Shown here: piece by piece, positions 1-8,523 of the stretch
Numbering within the stretch: the stretch's first letter is position 1
Layout: every line of letters starts with the position of its first letter
Assembly (NCBI GenBank): GCA_041944835.1
Contig: CP145879.1
Span: forward strand, 412,891-476,890
Length of the DNA stretch: 64,000 nt
Source of the DNA: Dasytiphilus stammeri_K
Lineage (GTDB): Bacteria > Pseudomonadota > Gammaproteobacteria > Enterobacterales > Enterobacteriaceae
Direction of reading: 5' to 3'
Notes under the pieces: generated by a model
The model's input: only the letters and a program-made list of their open reading frames with translations
Database searches by the model: none
What the model was told of the DNA's origin: nothing
Translations under genes and position numbers: made by a program

Positions 1-573
1 AAAGGTACATTGAGAGGATTAAATTTTACTAAGGAAGAAAAAATTACTATCAGTAATCTAAATTTTCTAACCTTGAAACCAATCTTATATGTCGCTAATA
101 TTAATGAAAATTATATTAATAAAAATAAAATTTATGTAGAACAGGTTAAAAAGATTGCTGAAAAAGAAAAATCGGTAGTAATAAGTGTGTGTGCCTTAAT
201 TGAATCAAATCCAGCTCAATTTAAAGAAAATGAATCTAATGATTCAATCATTGAATTAGGAGTTAAAAAGTGCGCATTAAGTCATCTTATTCATGAGAGT
301 TATAAATTACTTAAATTAAAAACTTTCTTTACAGTTGGTAAAAAAGAAGTTCGAGCCTGGACAATTACCGAAGGTACAACTGCTTATCAAGCAGCGGAAA
401 AGATTCACTCGGATATCAAAAAAGGTTTTATTAGAGCTAAAATAATTAGCTATGAAGATTTTATAAAAAATCGAGGAGAACATGCAGCTAAAGAAGCTGG
501 TAAAGTACATATAGAAGGAAAAGAATACTTAGTAAAAGATGGAGATATCATTAATTTTTTATTTAATATATAA
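1..573 (+). CDS. ychF: Redox-regulated ATPase YchF (3' part)
   Basis: This is the C-terminal half (about 190 residues) of the Obg-related ATPase YchF, a translation-associated P-loop protein that binds ribosomes. The window opens inside the gene: the frame is open from base 1, so the G1-G4 motifs lie upstream and cannot be checked. The visible part matches the family closely, with the LTLKPILYVANINE segment, the coiled helical part and the C-terminal TGS-type domain (KEVRAWTI ... GFIRAK ... KDGDIINFLFNI). The end is intact and has the usual family C-terminus. Identification is by recalled similarity to E. coli YchF (363 residues). Confidence 0.95.
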   Translation, partial: KGTLRGLNFTKEEKITISNLNFLTLKPILYVANINENYINKNKIYVEQVKKIAEKEKSVVISVCALIESNPAQFKENESNDSIIELGVKKCALSHLIHESYKLLKLKTFFTVGKKEVRAWTITEGTTAYQAAEKIHSDIKKGFIRAKIISYEDFIKNRGEHAAKEAGKVHIEGKEYLVKDGDIINFLFNI

Positions 574-691
574 TTTTTTATAAAAAAAGTGAAAAGATAT
601 CTATCTTTTAGATAATCTAACTTTATATAATTCAATACCAACTTCATTTATGATAAATAGTCTGTTTTAAAAAATTTCTTCCCGATAGATA

Positions 692-940
692 TTAATTTTT
701 AACTTTTCGATATATCCATAAAGTAATAATAGCACCTGTTATTGATACTAAAAAACTTACAAAATTAAAACCATCTACCTTTCCAAAACCTAATAAAAGA
801 CTAATCCAACCTCCTAATACTGCACCTGTCATCCCTAGAATGGTAGTAACTAGAATACCTCCATTATTTTTACTCGGCATAAACCATTTGGTGAACATAC
901 CAACAATTAATCCAAATAAGATCCAAGATAAAATTCCCAT
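692..940 (-). CDS. GlsB/YeaQ/YmgE-family small membrane protein
   Basis: An 82-residue, very hydrophobic protein with about three membrane segments (near residues 3-20, 28-50 and 58-77) separated by short glycine-rich turns. The MGILSWILFGLIVG start, the NGGILVTTILGMTGAVLGGW pattern and the short basic C-terminus (YRKVKN) are typical of the GlsB/YeaQ/YmgE (transglycosylase-associated) family. Members are stress-linked inner-membrane proteins of unknown biochemical role. The start is supported by AGGAG about 6 bases upstream. It stands alone between ychF (convergent) and mnmA (divergent). It is unusual to see this accessory protein kept in so reduced a genome; function is not inferred beyond membrane location. 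Confidence 0.85.
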   Translation of the reverse strand: MGILSWILFGLIVGMFTKWFMPSKNNGGILVTTILGMTGAVLGGWISLLLGFGKVDGFNFVSFLVSITGAIITLWIYRKVKN

Positions 941-1077
941 GAATATCTCCTACTTACCTTAATGATTATTTTATGTAGATGAAAATTTTAACTTCTAAAA
1001 TTTCAATTTTCCATCTAATTATTAAGAATTAATTTAGCATGATGTAAATATCTATTGCAATAATAAATATGGTTATT

Positions 1078-1106
1078 TTGTAATATAGAAATTAAAATCA
1101 TATAAT
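1078..1106 (+). promoter_or_regulatory. sigma-70-type promoter for mnmA-purB
   Basis: TTGTAA at 1078-1083 and TATAAT at 1101-1106 are separated by 17 bases, close to the sigma-70 consensus. They lie about 58 bases upstream of the mnmA start. In such AT-rich DNA chance matches are common, but the exact -10 and ideal spacing support it. Confidence 0.5.
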
Positions 1107-1163
1107 ATAATTGATTCTATCATGGTTTTAAGATTTTAAACGTATTTAATTCGTGAGAATACT

Positions 1164-2264
1164 ATGTATTTTAAAAAAAAAGTTATAATAGGAATGTCTG
1201 GTGGTGTTGATTCTAGTGTAGCAGCATTAATCTTAAAAAAGAAGTATCAAGTTGAAGGATTATTTATGAAAAATTGGGAAGAGGATGATAATGAATATTA
1301 TTGTCAATCTTCACAAGATTTATCCGATGCTCAGGAAGTATGTGATAAGTTAGATATAAAATTACATACAATTAATTTTTCTGCAGAGTACTGGGATAAT
1401 GTATTTCAGTATTTTTTAGAAGAATACCAAAAAGGATTCACGCCCAATCCCGACGTTTTATGTAATAAAAAAATAAAATTCGATCTTTTTATGGATTTTT
1501 CTTTAGAAGATCTTGATGCTGACTTTATTGCTACCGGACATTATGTACGTAAATTAAATTTAAATCATCATAATAGATTATTACGTGCAATAGATAAGAA
1601 TAAAGATCAAAGTTATTTTCTATACACTTTGAGTGATAAACAGTTAAAAAATAGTATTTTTCCTTTAGGTGAACTTACTAAAAAAGAAGTTCGACGTATA
1701 GCTAATCAATATAATTTAATAACATCTAATAAAAAGGATTCTACAGGCATTTGTTTTATTGGAAAAAGAAAATTTCGAGATTTTATTGTTCGTTATTTAC
1801 CCAATAAACCCGGAAGTATTGTGAACACTAATGGTAATATTATTGGTCAACATCAAGGACTTATGTATCACACTATAGGACAACGTAAAGGATTAGGAAT
1901 TGGTGGAATTAGAAATGGAACTAGTGCTCCATGGTATGTAGTAGATAAAGATATCAAACAAAATACTTTAATTGTTGCACAAGGATACAATAATCCATAT
2001 TTGATGTCAAAAGAAATGATTGTAGATCAATTACATTGGTATAATTTAAAATTATTAACTAAAGAAATTTTCTGTACAGTAAAAACTCGTTATCGTCAAA
2101 CCGATATTCCATGTATTATTATTCCTACCAAAGATTTAACTAGAATTACTGTAAAATTTATGATACCTATAAGTTCTGTTACCCCAGGTCAGTCAGCAGT
2201 TTTTTACCATGGAGATATTTGTTTAGGAGGTGGAATTATTAAAAAAAAATTTACAGTAATTTGA
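1164..2264 (+). CDS. mnmA: tRNA-specific 2-thiouridylase MnmA
   Basis: MnmA uses ATP and sulfur relayed from IscS via the Tus proteins to thiolate U34 of tRNA-Lys, -Glu and -Gln. At 366 residues it is full length (E. coli 368). The PP-loop SGGVDSS is at residues 12-18. The two catalytic cysteines are both present, Cys100 in PDVLCNKK and Cys197 in DSTGICFIG, and the GHYVR and TRYRQTDIP motifs are intact. It is followed 31 bases later by purB. E. coli has hflD between these genes; here it is missing. Keeping MnmA is typical even of very small symbiont genomes, because wobble thiolation supports decoding. Confidence 0.98.
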   Translation: MYFKKKVIIGMSGGVDSSVAALILKKKYQVEGLFMKNWEEDDNEYYCQSSQDLSDAQEVCDKLDIKLHTINFSAEYWDNVFQYFLEEYQKGFTPNPDVLCNKKIKFDLFMDFSLEDLDADFIATGHYVRKLNLNHHNRLLRAIDKNKDQSYFLYTLSDKQLKNSIFPLGELTKKEVRRIANQYNLITSNKKDSTGICFIGKRKFRDFIVRYLPNKPGSIVNTNGNIIGQHQGLMYHTIGQRKGLGIGGIRNGTSAPWYVVDKDIKQNTLIVAQGYNNPYLMSKEMIVDQLHWYNLKLLTKEIFCTVKTRYRQTDIPCIIIPTKDLTRITVKFMIPISSVTPGQSAVFYHGDICLGGGIIKKKFTVI

Positions 2265-2295
2265 TTATTTAAAATTAAATTAGGAGTATTTATTA

Positions 2296-3702
2296 ATGGA
2301 ATTATCATCTTTAACGGCCATATCACCTATTGATGGTCGTTATGCTAATTTGGTGAGTTCTTTACGCAAAATTTTTACGGAATATAATTTATTAAAATTA
2401 CGTGTTCAAATAGAAATCCGTTGGTTACAAACTTTAGCAAATTGTTTTGAAATTAAAGAAATATCTCAATTTGATTCTGAAGATCACGATTATTTGGAGA
2501 ATATTATAACATCTTTTTCAAAAGATGATGCAGACCAGATTAAAAATCTGGAAATGATTACTAATCATGATGTAAAGTCAATAGAATATTTTTTAAAACA
2601 AAAAATGATTCAATCTTCCAGTAAAAAATTAAAATCAGTATCTGAATTTGTTCATTTTGCTTGTACTTCTGAAGATATTAACAATTTATGTTATGCTATA
2701 ATGATAAAATCTGCTATTACTGAGGTAATATTACCGCAATGGAATAATCTAATTACTATTTTAAGCACTTGGGCTCATAAATATCGTGCAACACCTATGT
2801 TATCTCATACTCATGGACAACCTGCAGCCACCACTACTGTTGGTAAAGAAATGATCAATATTACTAGTAGAATGATACGTCAATTTCAACAGCTTAAAAA
2901 AATAGAAATTTTTGCCAAAATGAATGGTGCTGTAGGTAATTATAATGCACATTATGCAGCTTATCCAACAGTCAATTGGCAACAAATTAGTAAAAATTTT
3001 ATTACTTCTTTTGGAATTTCGTGGAATCCATATACTACACAAATTGAACCTCATGATTATATAGCGGAAATTGTTTTTTGTATTAGTCGTTTTAATACGA
3101 TTTTAATTGATTTTAATAGAGATATATGGGGTTATTTGGCATTAAATTACTTCAAACAAAAAATAGTAAAAGGAGAAATTGGTTCTTCTACCATGCCACA
3201 TAAAATTAATCCTATTAATTTTGAAAATGCTGAATCCAATTTAGGATTAGCTAATGCAATTTTAATATATATAGCTAATCATTTACCCATCTCACGTTGG
3301 CAGCGGGATTTAACCGATTCTACTCTTTTACGTAATTTAGGAGTTGGTTTGAGTTATGCTTTGATTGCTTGGAAAAAAACTTTACACGGAATAAAAAGAT
3401 TAGAATTAAATTATAATCAATTATTAATTCAATTAGATCAGAATTGGGAAATTCTTGCTGAATGTATTCAAACTATAATGCGTAAATACGCCATTCCAAA
3501 TTCATATGAAAAACTTAAAGAACTAACGCAAGGCAAAAATGTTAATAGTAATGCTATACGGTCTTTTATAGATACACTTCCCTTACCTGAAATAGAAAAA
3601 TCTAGACTAAAAAATATCACTCCGTTTAATTACTTAGGATTAGCCATCCAATTAGTTGATGATTTTACTAATAATAATTATTTATTAAATAATAGGTCCT
3701 AA
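2296..3702 (+). CDS. purB: Adenylosuccinate lyase PurB
   Basis: A fumarase/aspartase-superfamily lyase acting twice in purine synthesis: cleavage of SAICAR to AICAR, and of adenylosuccinate to AMP, both releasing fumarate. At 468 residues it is slightly longer than E. coli PurB (456). The general-acid histidine sits in HTHGQPA (residues 171-177) and the superfamily signature GSSTMPHKINP is at about 296-306, with the flexible catalytic serine loop intact. AGGAG precedes the ATG at 2296. The last 18 bases overlap the 3' end of hinT on the opposite strand, so the two genes are read tail to tail through each other's stop region. Confidence 0.98.
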   Translation: MELSSLTAISPIDGRYANLVSSLRKIFTEYNLLKLRVQIEIRWLQTLANCFEIKEISQFDSEDHDYLENIITSFSKDDADQIKNLEMITNHDVKSIEYFLKQKMIQSSSKKLKSVSEFVHFACTSEDINNLCYAIMIKSAITEVILPQWNNLITILSTWAHKYRATPMLSHTHGQPAATTTVGKEMINITSRMIRQFQQLKKIEIFAKMNGAVGNYNAHYAAYPTVNWQQISKNFITSFGISWNPYTTQIEPHDYIAEIVFCISRFNTILIDFNRDIWGYLALNYFKQKIVKGEIGSSTMPHKINPINFENAESNLGLANAILIYIANHLPISRWQRDLTDSTLLRNLGVGLSYALIAWKKTLHGIKRLELNYNQLLIQLDQNWEILAECIQTIMRKYAIPNSYEKLKELTQGKNVNSNAIRSFIDTLPLPEIEKSRLKNITPFNYLGLAIQLVDDFTNNNYLLNNRS

Positions 3703-4041
3703 CAGACAACCTCCTAATAGATGTAAATGAATATGATATATTTCTTGCCCTCCATGTTGATTACAGTTCATTATTAAACGATATCCATTATGAGCAATTT
3801 TTTGCTGTTTAGCAATTTTTATAGCAACAGTTACTAATCTTCCTATAAGAGGCTCATCTTGAATCGTAAGATCATTGAGTGTTGGAATACAAATATTAGG
3901 AACTATAATAATATGAGTAGGTGCTTGAGGATGAATATCTTTAAAAGCAGTAACTAATTCATCCTGATAAATTATATCTGCTGGAATTGTATGGTTAATA
4001 ATTTTATTAAAAATAGTTTTATTTGATCTTTTATTGTTCAT
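3685..4041 (-). CDS. hinT: HIT-family purine nucleoside phosphoramidase HinT
   Basis: A 118-residue member of the histidine triad superfamily that hydrolyses AMP-lysine-type phosphoramidates. The triad motif H-I-H-L-H-L-L is at residues 103-109 (His103, 105, 107), following the conserved GGQEIYH. The length equals the family norm (E. coli 119). Its ATG overlaps the tatD stop by one base (TAATG), so it is probably translationally coupled to tatD. Its 3' end overlaps purB. In E. coli hinT lies near this cluster (ycf region), so position supports orthology. Confidence 0.96.
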   Translation of the reverse strand: MNNKRSNKTIFNKIINHTIPADIIYQDELVTAFKDIHPQAPTHIIIVPNICIPTLNDLTIQDEPLIGRLVTVAIKIAKQQKIAHNGYRLIMNCNQHGGQEIYHIHLHLLGGCLLGPII

Positions 4042-4835
4042 TAAAGTAACGGTATCCTAAATAAACGACTAAAATTATTGGTAGTAATTTGAGCTAATTT
4101 TTCTATAGATATATTTTTTATGGCAGCAATAACCTTTGCTATTTGATATAATAATGCTGGATGATTTTCTTTTCCACGATATGGAACGGGAGCTAAATAA
4201 GGTGAATCAGTTTCTATAAGTATCCTTTCTAATGGAATATAACGCACTATTTCATGTAGATGTGTAACATTCTTAAAAGTTACAATTCCAGAAAATGATA
4301 TATAAAATCCTATATCTAGTAATTTTTTGGCCATTGTTATATCTTCAGTAAAACAATGTATTACTCCTCTACATTTTTCAGCATGCTCTTCATGTAAGAT
4401 ATCAAGTGTATCTTTTTTTGCACATCGAGTATGAACAATTAATGGTTTATCTAAATCACAAGCAATTTTAATATGTTCTCGAAAAAACAATTGCTGTTTC
4501 TTTTTATTTAACAATTGATAGTGGTAATCTAATCCGGTTTCACCTAATCCAATTACTTTCTTATTACTTTTTACTATAGTATGTAATTTTTGATAAAAGT
4601 TATCAATATTATATTGATTTATATATAACGGGTGTAATCCACAAGAATAGGCCACTTGAGGATGTTCTTTTCCTATTATCTTTACCATATCTATATATTC
4701 CGATATAGTAGTTGCTACAGTTAACAAAAATTTAACGTTTTTTTCAGCGGCTTTTTTTAACACATCATCTATATTTTTATGTAAATTTATATAATTTAAT
4801 TGATTAAGATGGCAATGGGAATCTACTAAAAACAT
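4041..4835 (-). CDS. ycfH: TatD-family metal-dependent hydrolase (YcfH)
   Basis: A 264-residue TIM-barrel metal-dependent hydrolase of the TatD superfamily. Metal ligands are all visible: His7 and His9 in DSHCHLN, Glu99 in GETGLDYH, His135 in VHTR, His160 in VIHCF and Asp210 in IETDSPYLAP. TatD enzymes have nuclease or D-aminoacyl-tRNA deacylase activity; the exact substrate of the YcfH branch is not settled. Its place directly downstream of holB and tmk matches the E. coli tmk-holB-ycfH order, which separates it from the paralogues tatD and yjjV. An AGGA precedes the start. Confidence 0.93.
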   Translation of the reverse strand: MFLVDSHCHLNQLNYINLHKNIDDVLKKAAEKNVKFLLTVATTISEYIDMVKIIGKEHPQVAYSCGLHPLYINQYNIDNFYQKLHTIVKSNKKVIGLGETGLDYHYQLLNKKKQQLFFREHIKIACDLDKPLIVHTRCAKKDTLDILHEEHAEKCRGVIHCFTEDITMAKKLLDIGFYISFSGIVTFKNVTHLHEIVRYIPLERILIETDSPYLAPVPYRGKENHPALLYQIAKVIAAIKNISIEKLAQITTNNFSRLFRIPLL

Positions 4836-4859
4836 AATTAATTTTATCCTTGTTTATCA

Positions 4860-5885
4860 TCATCTACTATTTATATTTAATTTGATTAATTGATTCCATA
4901 TAATTAATTGTTTTATTAATAATAATTCTCGAGAAATTGATGTAATACGTAGTATACGATCTCTACAAATACACCATTGTCTAAAACCTATTAATAAATT
5001 TTCGGTTGAAATATAATCTGCTAATTTTTTAACAAGATTATAATAATCAATATTAATTATATGTTGTTTATTACTACTATATTTACATTTTAAAGCATCT
5101 ACTAATAAAGTACATAACCACTCAATTTGTTTAGCAACATTTTCATTATTAATTAATGGTAATACTTTAGTTACTTCTAACTTAAATAAATTATTTATAA
5201 TTTCATCATAGATTTTATTTCTATTTTGCCACTCAGGCGATATTAATAAATTTAAAGCTGCAAGAGGAGCTCCATAACTCAATCTTAAAGCTGCAATTAA
5301 AGTAATTGTTGGTAAAGTATTAAGATCATTATTGGTTTTTAACCATTTTAATCCCTCAATTTCAGTTGGGGGAACAATTTTCCATACTTGACAACGACTA
5401 CGTAAGATGATAGAAATTAGATTTTTATCTAAACTATATAAAAAAAACCATGTTTTTTTTGGGGGATCTTCTACTATTTTTAGTAGTGCATTTATCGCTG
5501 CTTCCGTCATTTTTTCTGGTTTTAATATCCATATAATTTTTGCTGTTCCTAATTTAGCCTTTTGATAAAAATTATCCGAAATTTCTCTGAAATCTTCAAT
5601 TCCTAATGTACTTGATCCTTTTTTTAGGATGTCAAGAACATATAAATCTGGATGGTTCATAGAGTACATAAGTTGACAATTATGACATTGACCACAGTTA
5701 TGAAGATTGGTAGTAAATGAGCACATTAATAAACAACTGATTTTCCATAATAAGAATTCTATGCCTAATCCATCTGGTGCAAATAATAAAAGCGCATGAT
5801 GTCCACGTCCAATGTGATATTGTTTAATTATCTGTTGATAGGGGTATTTAAGCCATGGATACCAGTCGTTCTTTATGTCCACCAT
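4860..5885 (-). CDS. holB: DNA polymerase III delta' subunit HolB
   Basis: Delta' is the stator subunit of the clamp loader (with DnaX and HolA) that loads the beta clamp. At 341 residues it is full length (E. coli 334). The WYPWLKYPYQQ start, zinc-module cysteines (CGQCHNC near residue 64), NALLKIVEDPP and the SRC motif (LRSRCQ) are present. The P-loop position reads APDGLGIEF, without Lys-Ser/Thr, as expected for this non-ATP-binding subunit. The ATG overlaps the last 13 bases of tmk, suggesting translational coupling. The sequence is diverged in the last 120 residues but remains in frame. Confidence 0.95.
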   Translation of the reverse strand: MVDIKNDWYPWLKYPYQQIIKQYHIGRGHHALLLFAPDGLGIEFLLWKISCLLMCSFTTNLHNCGQCHNCQLMYSMNHPDLYVLDILKKGSSTLGIEDFREISDNFYQKAKLGTAKIIWILKPEKMTEAAINALLKIVEDPPKKTWFFLYSLDKNLISIILRSRCQVWKIVPPTEIEGLKWLKTNNDLNTLPTITLIAALRLSYGAPLAALNLLISPEWQNRNKIYDEIINNLFKLEVTKVLPLINNENVAKQIEWLCTLLVDALKCKYSSNKQHIINIDYYNLVKKLADYISTENLLIGFRQWCICRDRILRITSISRELLLIKQLIIWNQLIKLNINSR

Positions 5886-6496
5886 TGTTCCAATATCATA
5901 TGCAAGGATAATTTTACTAATTTCAGCGATTTTGTAGCATCAATAATTTTGATGCTATTATCTTTTTTGGCTAGGGAAAGATAACCTTTTCTAACTTTAG
6001 AAAAAAATAATAATGATTCTTGTTCAATTCGATCTAATATTCCTCTTTTTTGAGCTCTTTTTAATCCTAATTCTGGAGTTACATCAAGATATAATGTTAA
6101 ATCAGGTATAGTATTTTCTACTACTATTTTCCGTAAACTAGTTAATACTTTACTGTTAATATTTCTTCCATATCCTTGATAAGCTTCTGTAGATAAATCA
6201 TAACGATCACTAATCACCCATGTTCCTTGTGCTAAAGCTGGTTTGATTTTCATTTCAATAAGTTGAGTCCGGGCAGCATATAACATTAATAGTTCAGCTT
6301 TATTAGTAATTTTTTCTCCTTGAACTCCATTTTTAATTAAGAGACGTAATTTTTCAGCTAATGGAGTTCCTCCCGGATCATGAGTTAATATGATATCATC
6401 AATAGATTTTTTTTTTAAAAAATCTATTACCATATTACAAATGGTTGTTTTTCCTGCACCTTCTAGACCTTCAATAACAATAAAACTATTTTTCAT
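5873..6496 (-). CDS. tmk: Thymidylate kinase Tmk
   Basis: Phosphorylates dTMP to dTDP with ATP, essential for dTTP supply. At 207 residues it is near full length (E. coli 213). P-loop GLEGAGKTT at residues 10-18, DRYDLSTEAYQGYGR substrate motif, and the LID segment KRGILDRIEQES (bacterial type II, arginines in the LID) are visible. It follows acpP by 18 bases on the same strand; fabF, pabC and mltG, which separate them in E. coli, are absent. It overlaps holB downstream. Confidence 0.97.
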   Translation of the reverse strand: MKNSFIVIEGLEGAGKTTICNMVIDFLKKKSIDDIILTHDPGGTPLAEKLRLLIKNGVQGEKITNKAELLMLYAARTQLIEMKIKPALAQGTWVISDRYDLSTEAYQGYGRNINSKVLTSLRKIVVENTIPDLTLYLDVTPELGLKRAQKRGILDRIEQESLLFFSKVRKGYLSLAKKDNSIKIIDATKSLKLVKLSLHMILEQWWT

Positions 6497-6514
6497 TTAT
6501 GTAATTTTAATGGT

Positions 6515-6751
6515 TTAATGAGTTGCTATATAATCAATAGCTTCTTGAATTGTGGTAATCTTTTCGGCATCTTCATCGGGAATTTCTTTATGAAATTCTT
6601 CTTCCAAAGCCATAATTAATTCAACAGTATCAAGAGAATCAGCACCTAGATCTTCTACAAAAGAAGCGCTATTTATTATTTTTTCCTCATTTACTCCTAG
6701 TTGATTGCAAATAACTTGCTTCACTCTTTCTTCTAGACAACGTATACTCAT
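6515..6751 (-). CDS. acpP: Acyl carrier protein AcpP
   Basis: The 78-residue carrier that holds growing acyl chains on a phosphopantetheine arm. The attachment Ser39 lies in the canonical GADSLDTVEL motif; the rest is acidic and helical as usual (DEDAEKITTIQEAIDYI). The N-terminus (MSIRCLEERV) is about two residues longer than the E. coli protein. AGG lies upstream in a TTTTGAGAGG context. It is encoded downstream of fabG in the fabH-fabD-fabG-acpP order, so elongation enzymes and carrier are co-expressed. Confidence 0.98.
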   Translation of the reverse strand: MSIRCLEERVKQVICNQLGVNEEKIINSASFVEDLGADSLDTVELIMALEEEFHKEIPDEDAEKITTIQEAIDYIATH

Positions 6752-6829
6752 ACGTTAATTTTTCCTCTCAAAATAGTATTATGCAATTTTAGCATATTAA
6801 TATATATTAATGTCTATTTGTTATTTTGA

Positions 6830-7564
6830 TTAGACCATATACATTCCACCATTAATATGTAAAGTCTCACCAGTAATATATGAAGCTTGATCTGAAACTA
6901 AAAAAGCTACTGCATTTGCAATATCCTGAGGAGTACCAAAACGACCCACAGGAATTTTAGTTAATATTTCTGCTCGCTTTTTTTCGTTTAATACTTTCTT
7001 CGTCATATCAGTTTCAATAAAACCCGGGGCTATAACATTAACTGTAATTCCACGCGATGCTACTTCAAGAGCTAGAGATTTACTAAAACCAATGATACCA
7101 GCTTTTGTAGCCGAATAATTGGCTTGTCCTTTATTACCACTACTTCCTATCATTGAACCTATATTAATAATCCTACCATCATGGTTTTTTATCATAGTTT
7201 TTATTACAGCTTGAGAGAGATAAAAAATAGAAGATAAATTTATCTCTATAACTTTTTGCCATTCACTAATTTTCATTTTAATTATAATGTTATCTAGTGT
7301 AATACCTACATTATTAATTAAAATATCTATTTCTCCTAGTTCACAACTAATATTATTTAAAACTGTATCAATCTCATGTAAATTAGTAACATTTAAAATA
7401 AATCCTTTGCCACCATTTTTTTTTAAAAAAGTATTAATTATATGTACACCATATACATCTGTAGCAGTACCAGCAACTATGATATTACGAACAGCTAAGG
7501 TTTCAGCTATTGCACGCCCAATCCCTCTATTAGCACCTGTAACTAATGCTACTTTTTTTTTCAT
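6830..7564 (-). CDS. fabG: 3-oxoacyl-ACP reductase FabG
   Basis: NADPH-dependent short-chain dehydrogenase reducing 3-ketoacyl-ACP in fatty-acid elongation. At 244 residues the length is exactly that of E. coli. The Rossmann motif TGANRGIGRAIA is at residues 9-20 and the catalytic set Asn109, Ser137, Tyr150, Lys154 is intact (GSMIG ... YSATK). The usual NNAG motif reads NNVG (residues 84-87), a mild change. C-terminal ITGETLHINGGMYMV matches the family. It starts 10 bases after the fabD stop. Confidence 0.97.
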   Translation of the reverse strand: MKKKVALVTGANRGIGRAIAETLAVRNIIVAGTATDVYGVHIINTFLKKNGGKGFILNVTNLHEIDTVLNNISCELGEIDILINNVGITLDNIIIKMKISEWQKVIEINLSSIFYLSQAVIKTMIKNHDGRIINIGSMIGSSGNKGQANYSATKAGIIGFSKSLALEVASRGITVNVIAPGFIETDMTKKVLNEKKRAEILTKIPVGRFGTPQDIANAVAFLVSDQASYITGETLHINGGMYMV

Positions 7565-7574
7565 TATGATATTT

Positions 7575-8510
7575 TTATTTTAATTTTTTAATGGCTAATA
7601 ATAAATTATTATAATTTTCAATATTTATAATTTTTAAATTTGCAGTAATACGATTTGTTAATCCCATTAATACTTTTCCTGGGCCAACTTCAAGTGCAAA
7701 ATTTATACATTTTTTTTGTATATATTCAACGCATTCCATCCATCTTACTGGATTATATAATTGACGAACTAAAGCACTACGTATTTTTGTTGGTGATTTT
7801 TCACATTTGACATCTACATTATTTAAAATAGGTATTTTTGGAATATTCATAGTTATTTGTTCTAATTTTATGGCCAAAGAACTTGCCATTGGTTTTAGTA
7901 ATTCACAATGTGAACAAATATTAATAGGAAAAGGTAAGATTTTTTTTGCTCCTGCAGCTTTACAAGCCCAAGCTACACGTCTGATTGCATTTTTATGTCC
8001 CGATATAACAATTTGTTTTGGTGAATTAAAACTAGCGGGAGTAACTATCTCACCTAAAGCTTCAATTTTGCAAATATTAATAATTGAATTTTTATTTAAT
8101 CCTATAATTATTAACATTGCTCCTTTCTCTTTTAAGGCTATCTCCTGCATTATTCTTCCACGCAGTTCTACTAAATCAAGAGCTTCACTAAATTTCATAG
8201 CTTCACTACATACTAATGCTGAATATTCTCCTAAACTATGACCTACTAGCATTGTAGGGGTAGGTCCTTCTAATTTTTTCCATAATCTAAAAATTGCTAC
8301 AGAACTTGTTAATAAAATTGGCTGGATTTTTTTTGGATCATTTAGTTCTATTAGAGGATTTTTTTCTATATCTTTCCACATATCATATTTTAAAATATCG
8401 GAAGCTTCAGAAAAAGTTTTCTTAATAATAGGAAAAAATTTTGCTATGTTAATCAACATACTTAGAGATTTTGATCCATGTCCGGGAAACATCATTGTAA
8501 ATGGTATCAT
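7575..8510 (-). CDS. fabD: Malonyl-CoA:ACP transacylase FabD
   Basis: Moves malonyl from CoA to AcpP to supply chain extension. At 311 residues it matches E. coli (309). The nucleophile Ser92 is in GHSLGEY (residues 90-96) and the catalytic His in the NICSHCELL segment near residue 200. An oddity: the N-terminal FPGQGSQ motif reads FPGHGSK. The codon at 8478-8480 is CAT, so the Gln that forms part of the oxyanion hole in this family (Gln11 in E. coli) is His here. The enzyme is otherwise well conserved and probably functional. It is followed after 10 bases by fabG. Confidence 0.96.
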   Translation of the reverse strand: MIPFTMMFPGHGSKSLSMLINIAKFFPIIKKTFSEASDILKYDMWKDIEKNPLIELNDPKKIQPILLTSSVAIFRLWKKLEGPTPTMLVGHSLGEYSALVCSEAMKFSEALDLVELRGRIMQEIALKEKGAMLIIIGLNKNSIINICKIEALGEIVTPASFNSPKQIVISGHKNAIRRVAWACKAAGAKKILPFPINICSHCELLKPMASSLAIKLEQITMNIPKIPILNNVDVKCEKSPTKIRSALVRQLYNPVRWMECVEYIQKKCINFALEVGPGKVLMGLTNRITANLKIINIENYNNLLLAIKKLK

Positions 8511-8523
8511 ACATTTTCATCAA

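Noticed and set aside
7287..8241. Open plus-strand frames opposite fabG and fabD
   Set aside because: They are antisense shadows of well-conserved genes and show no protein-family similarity.
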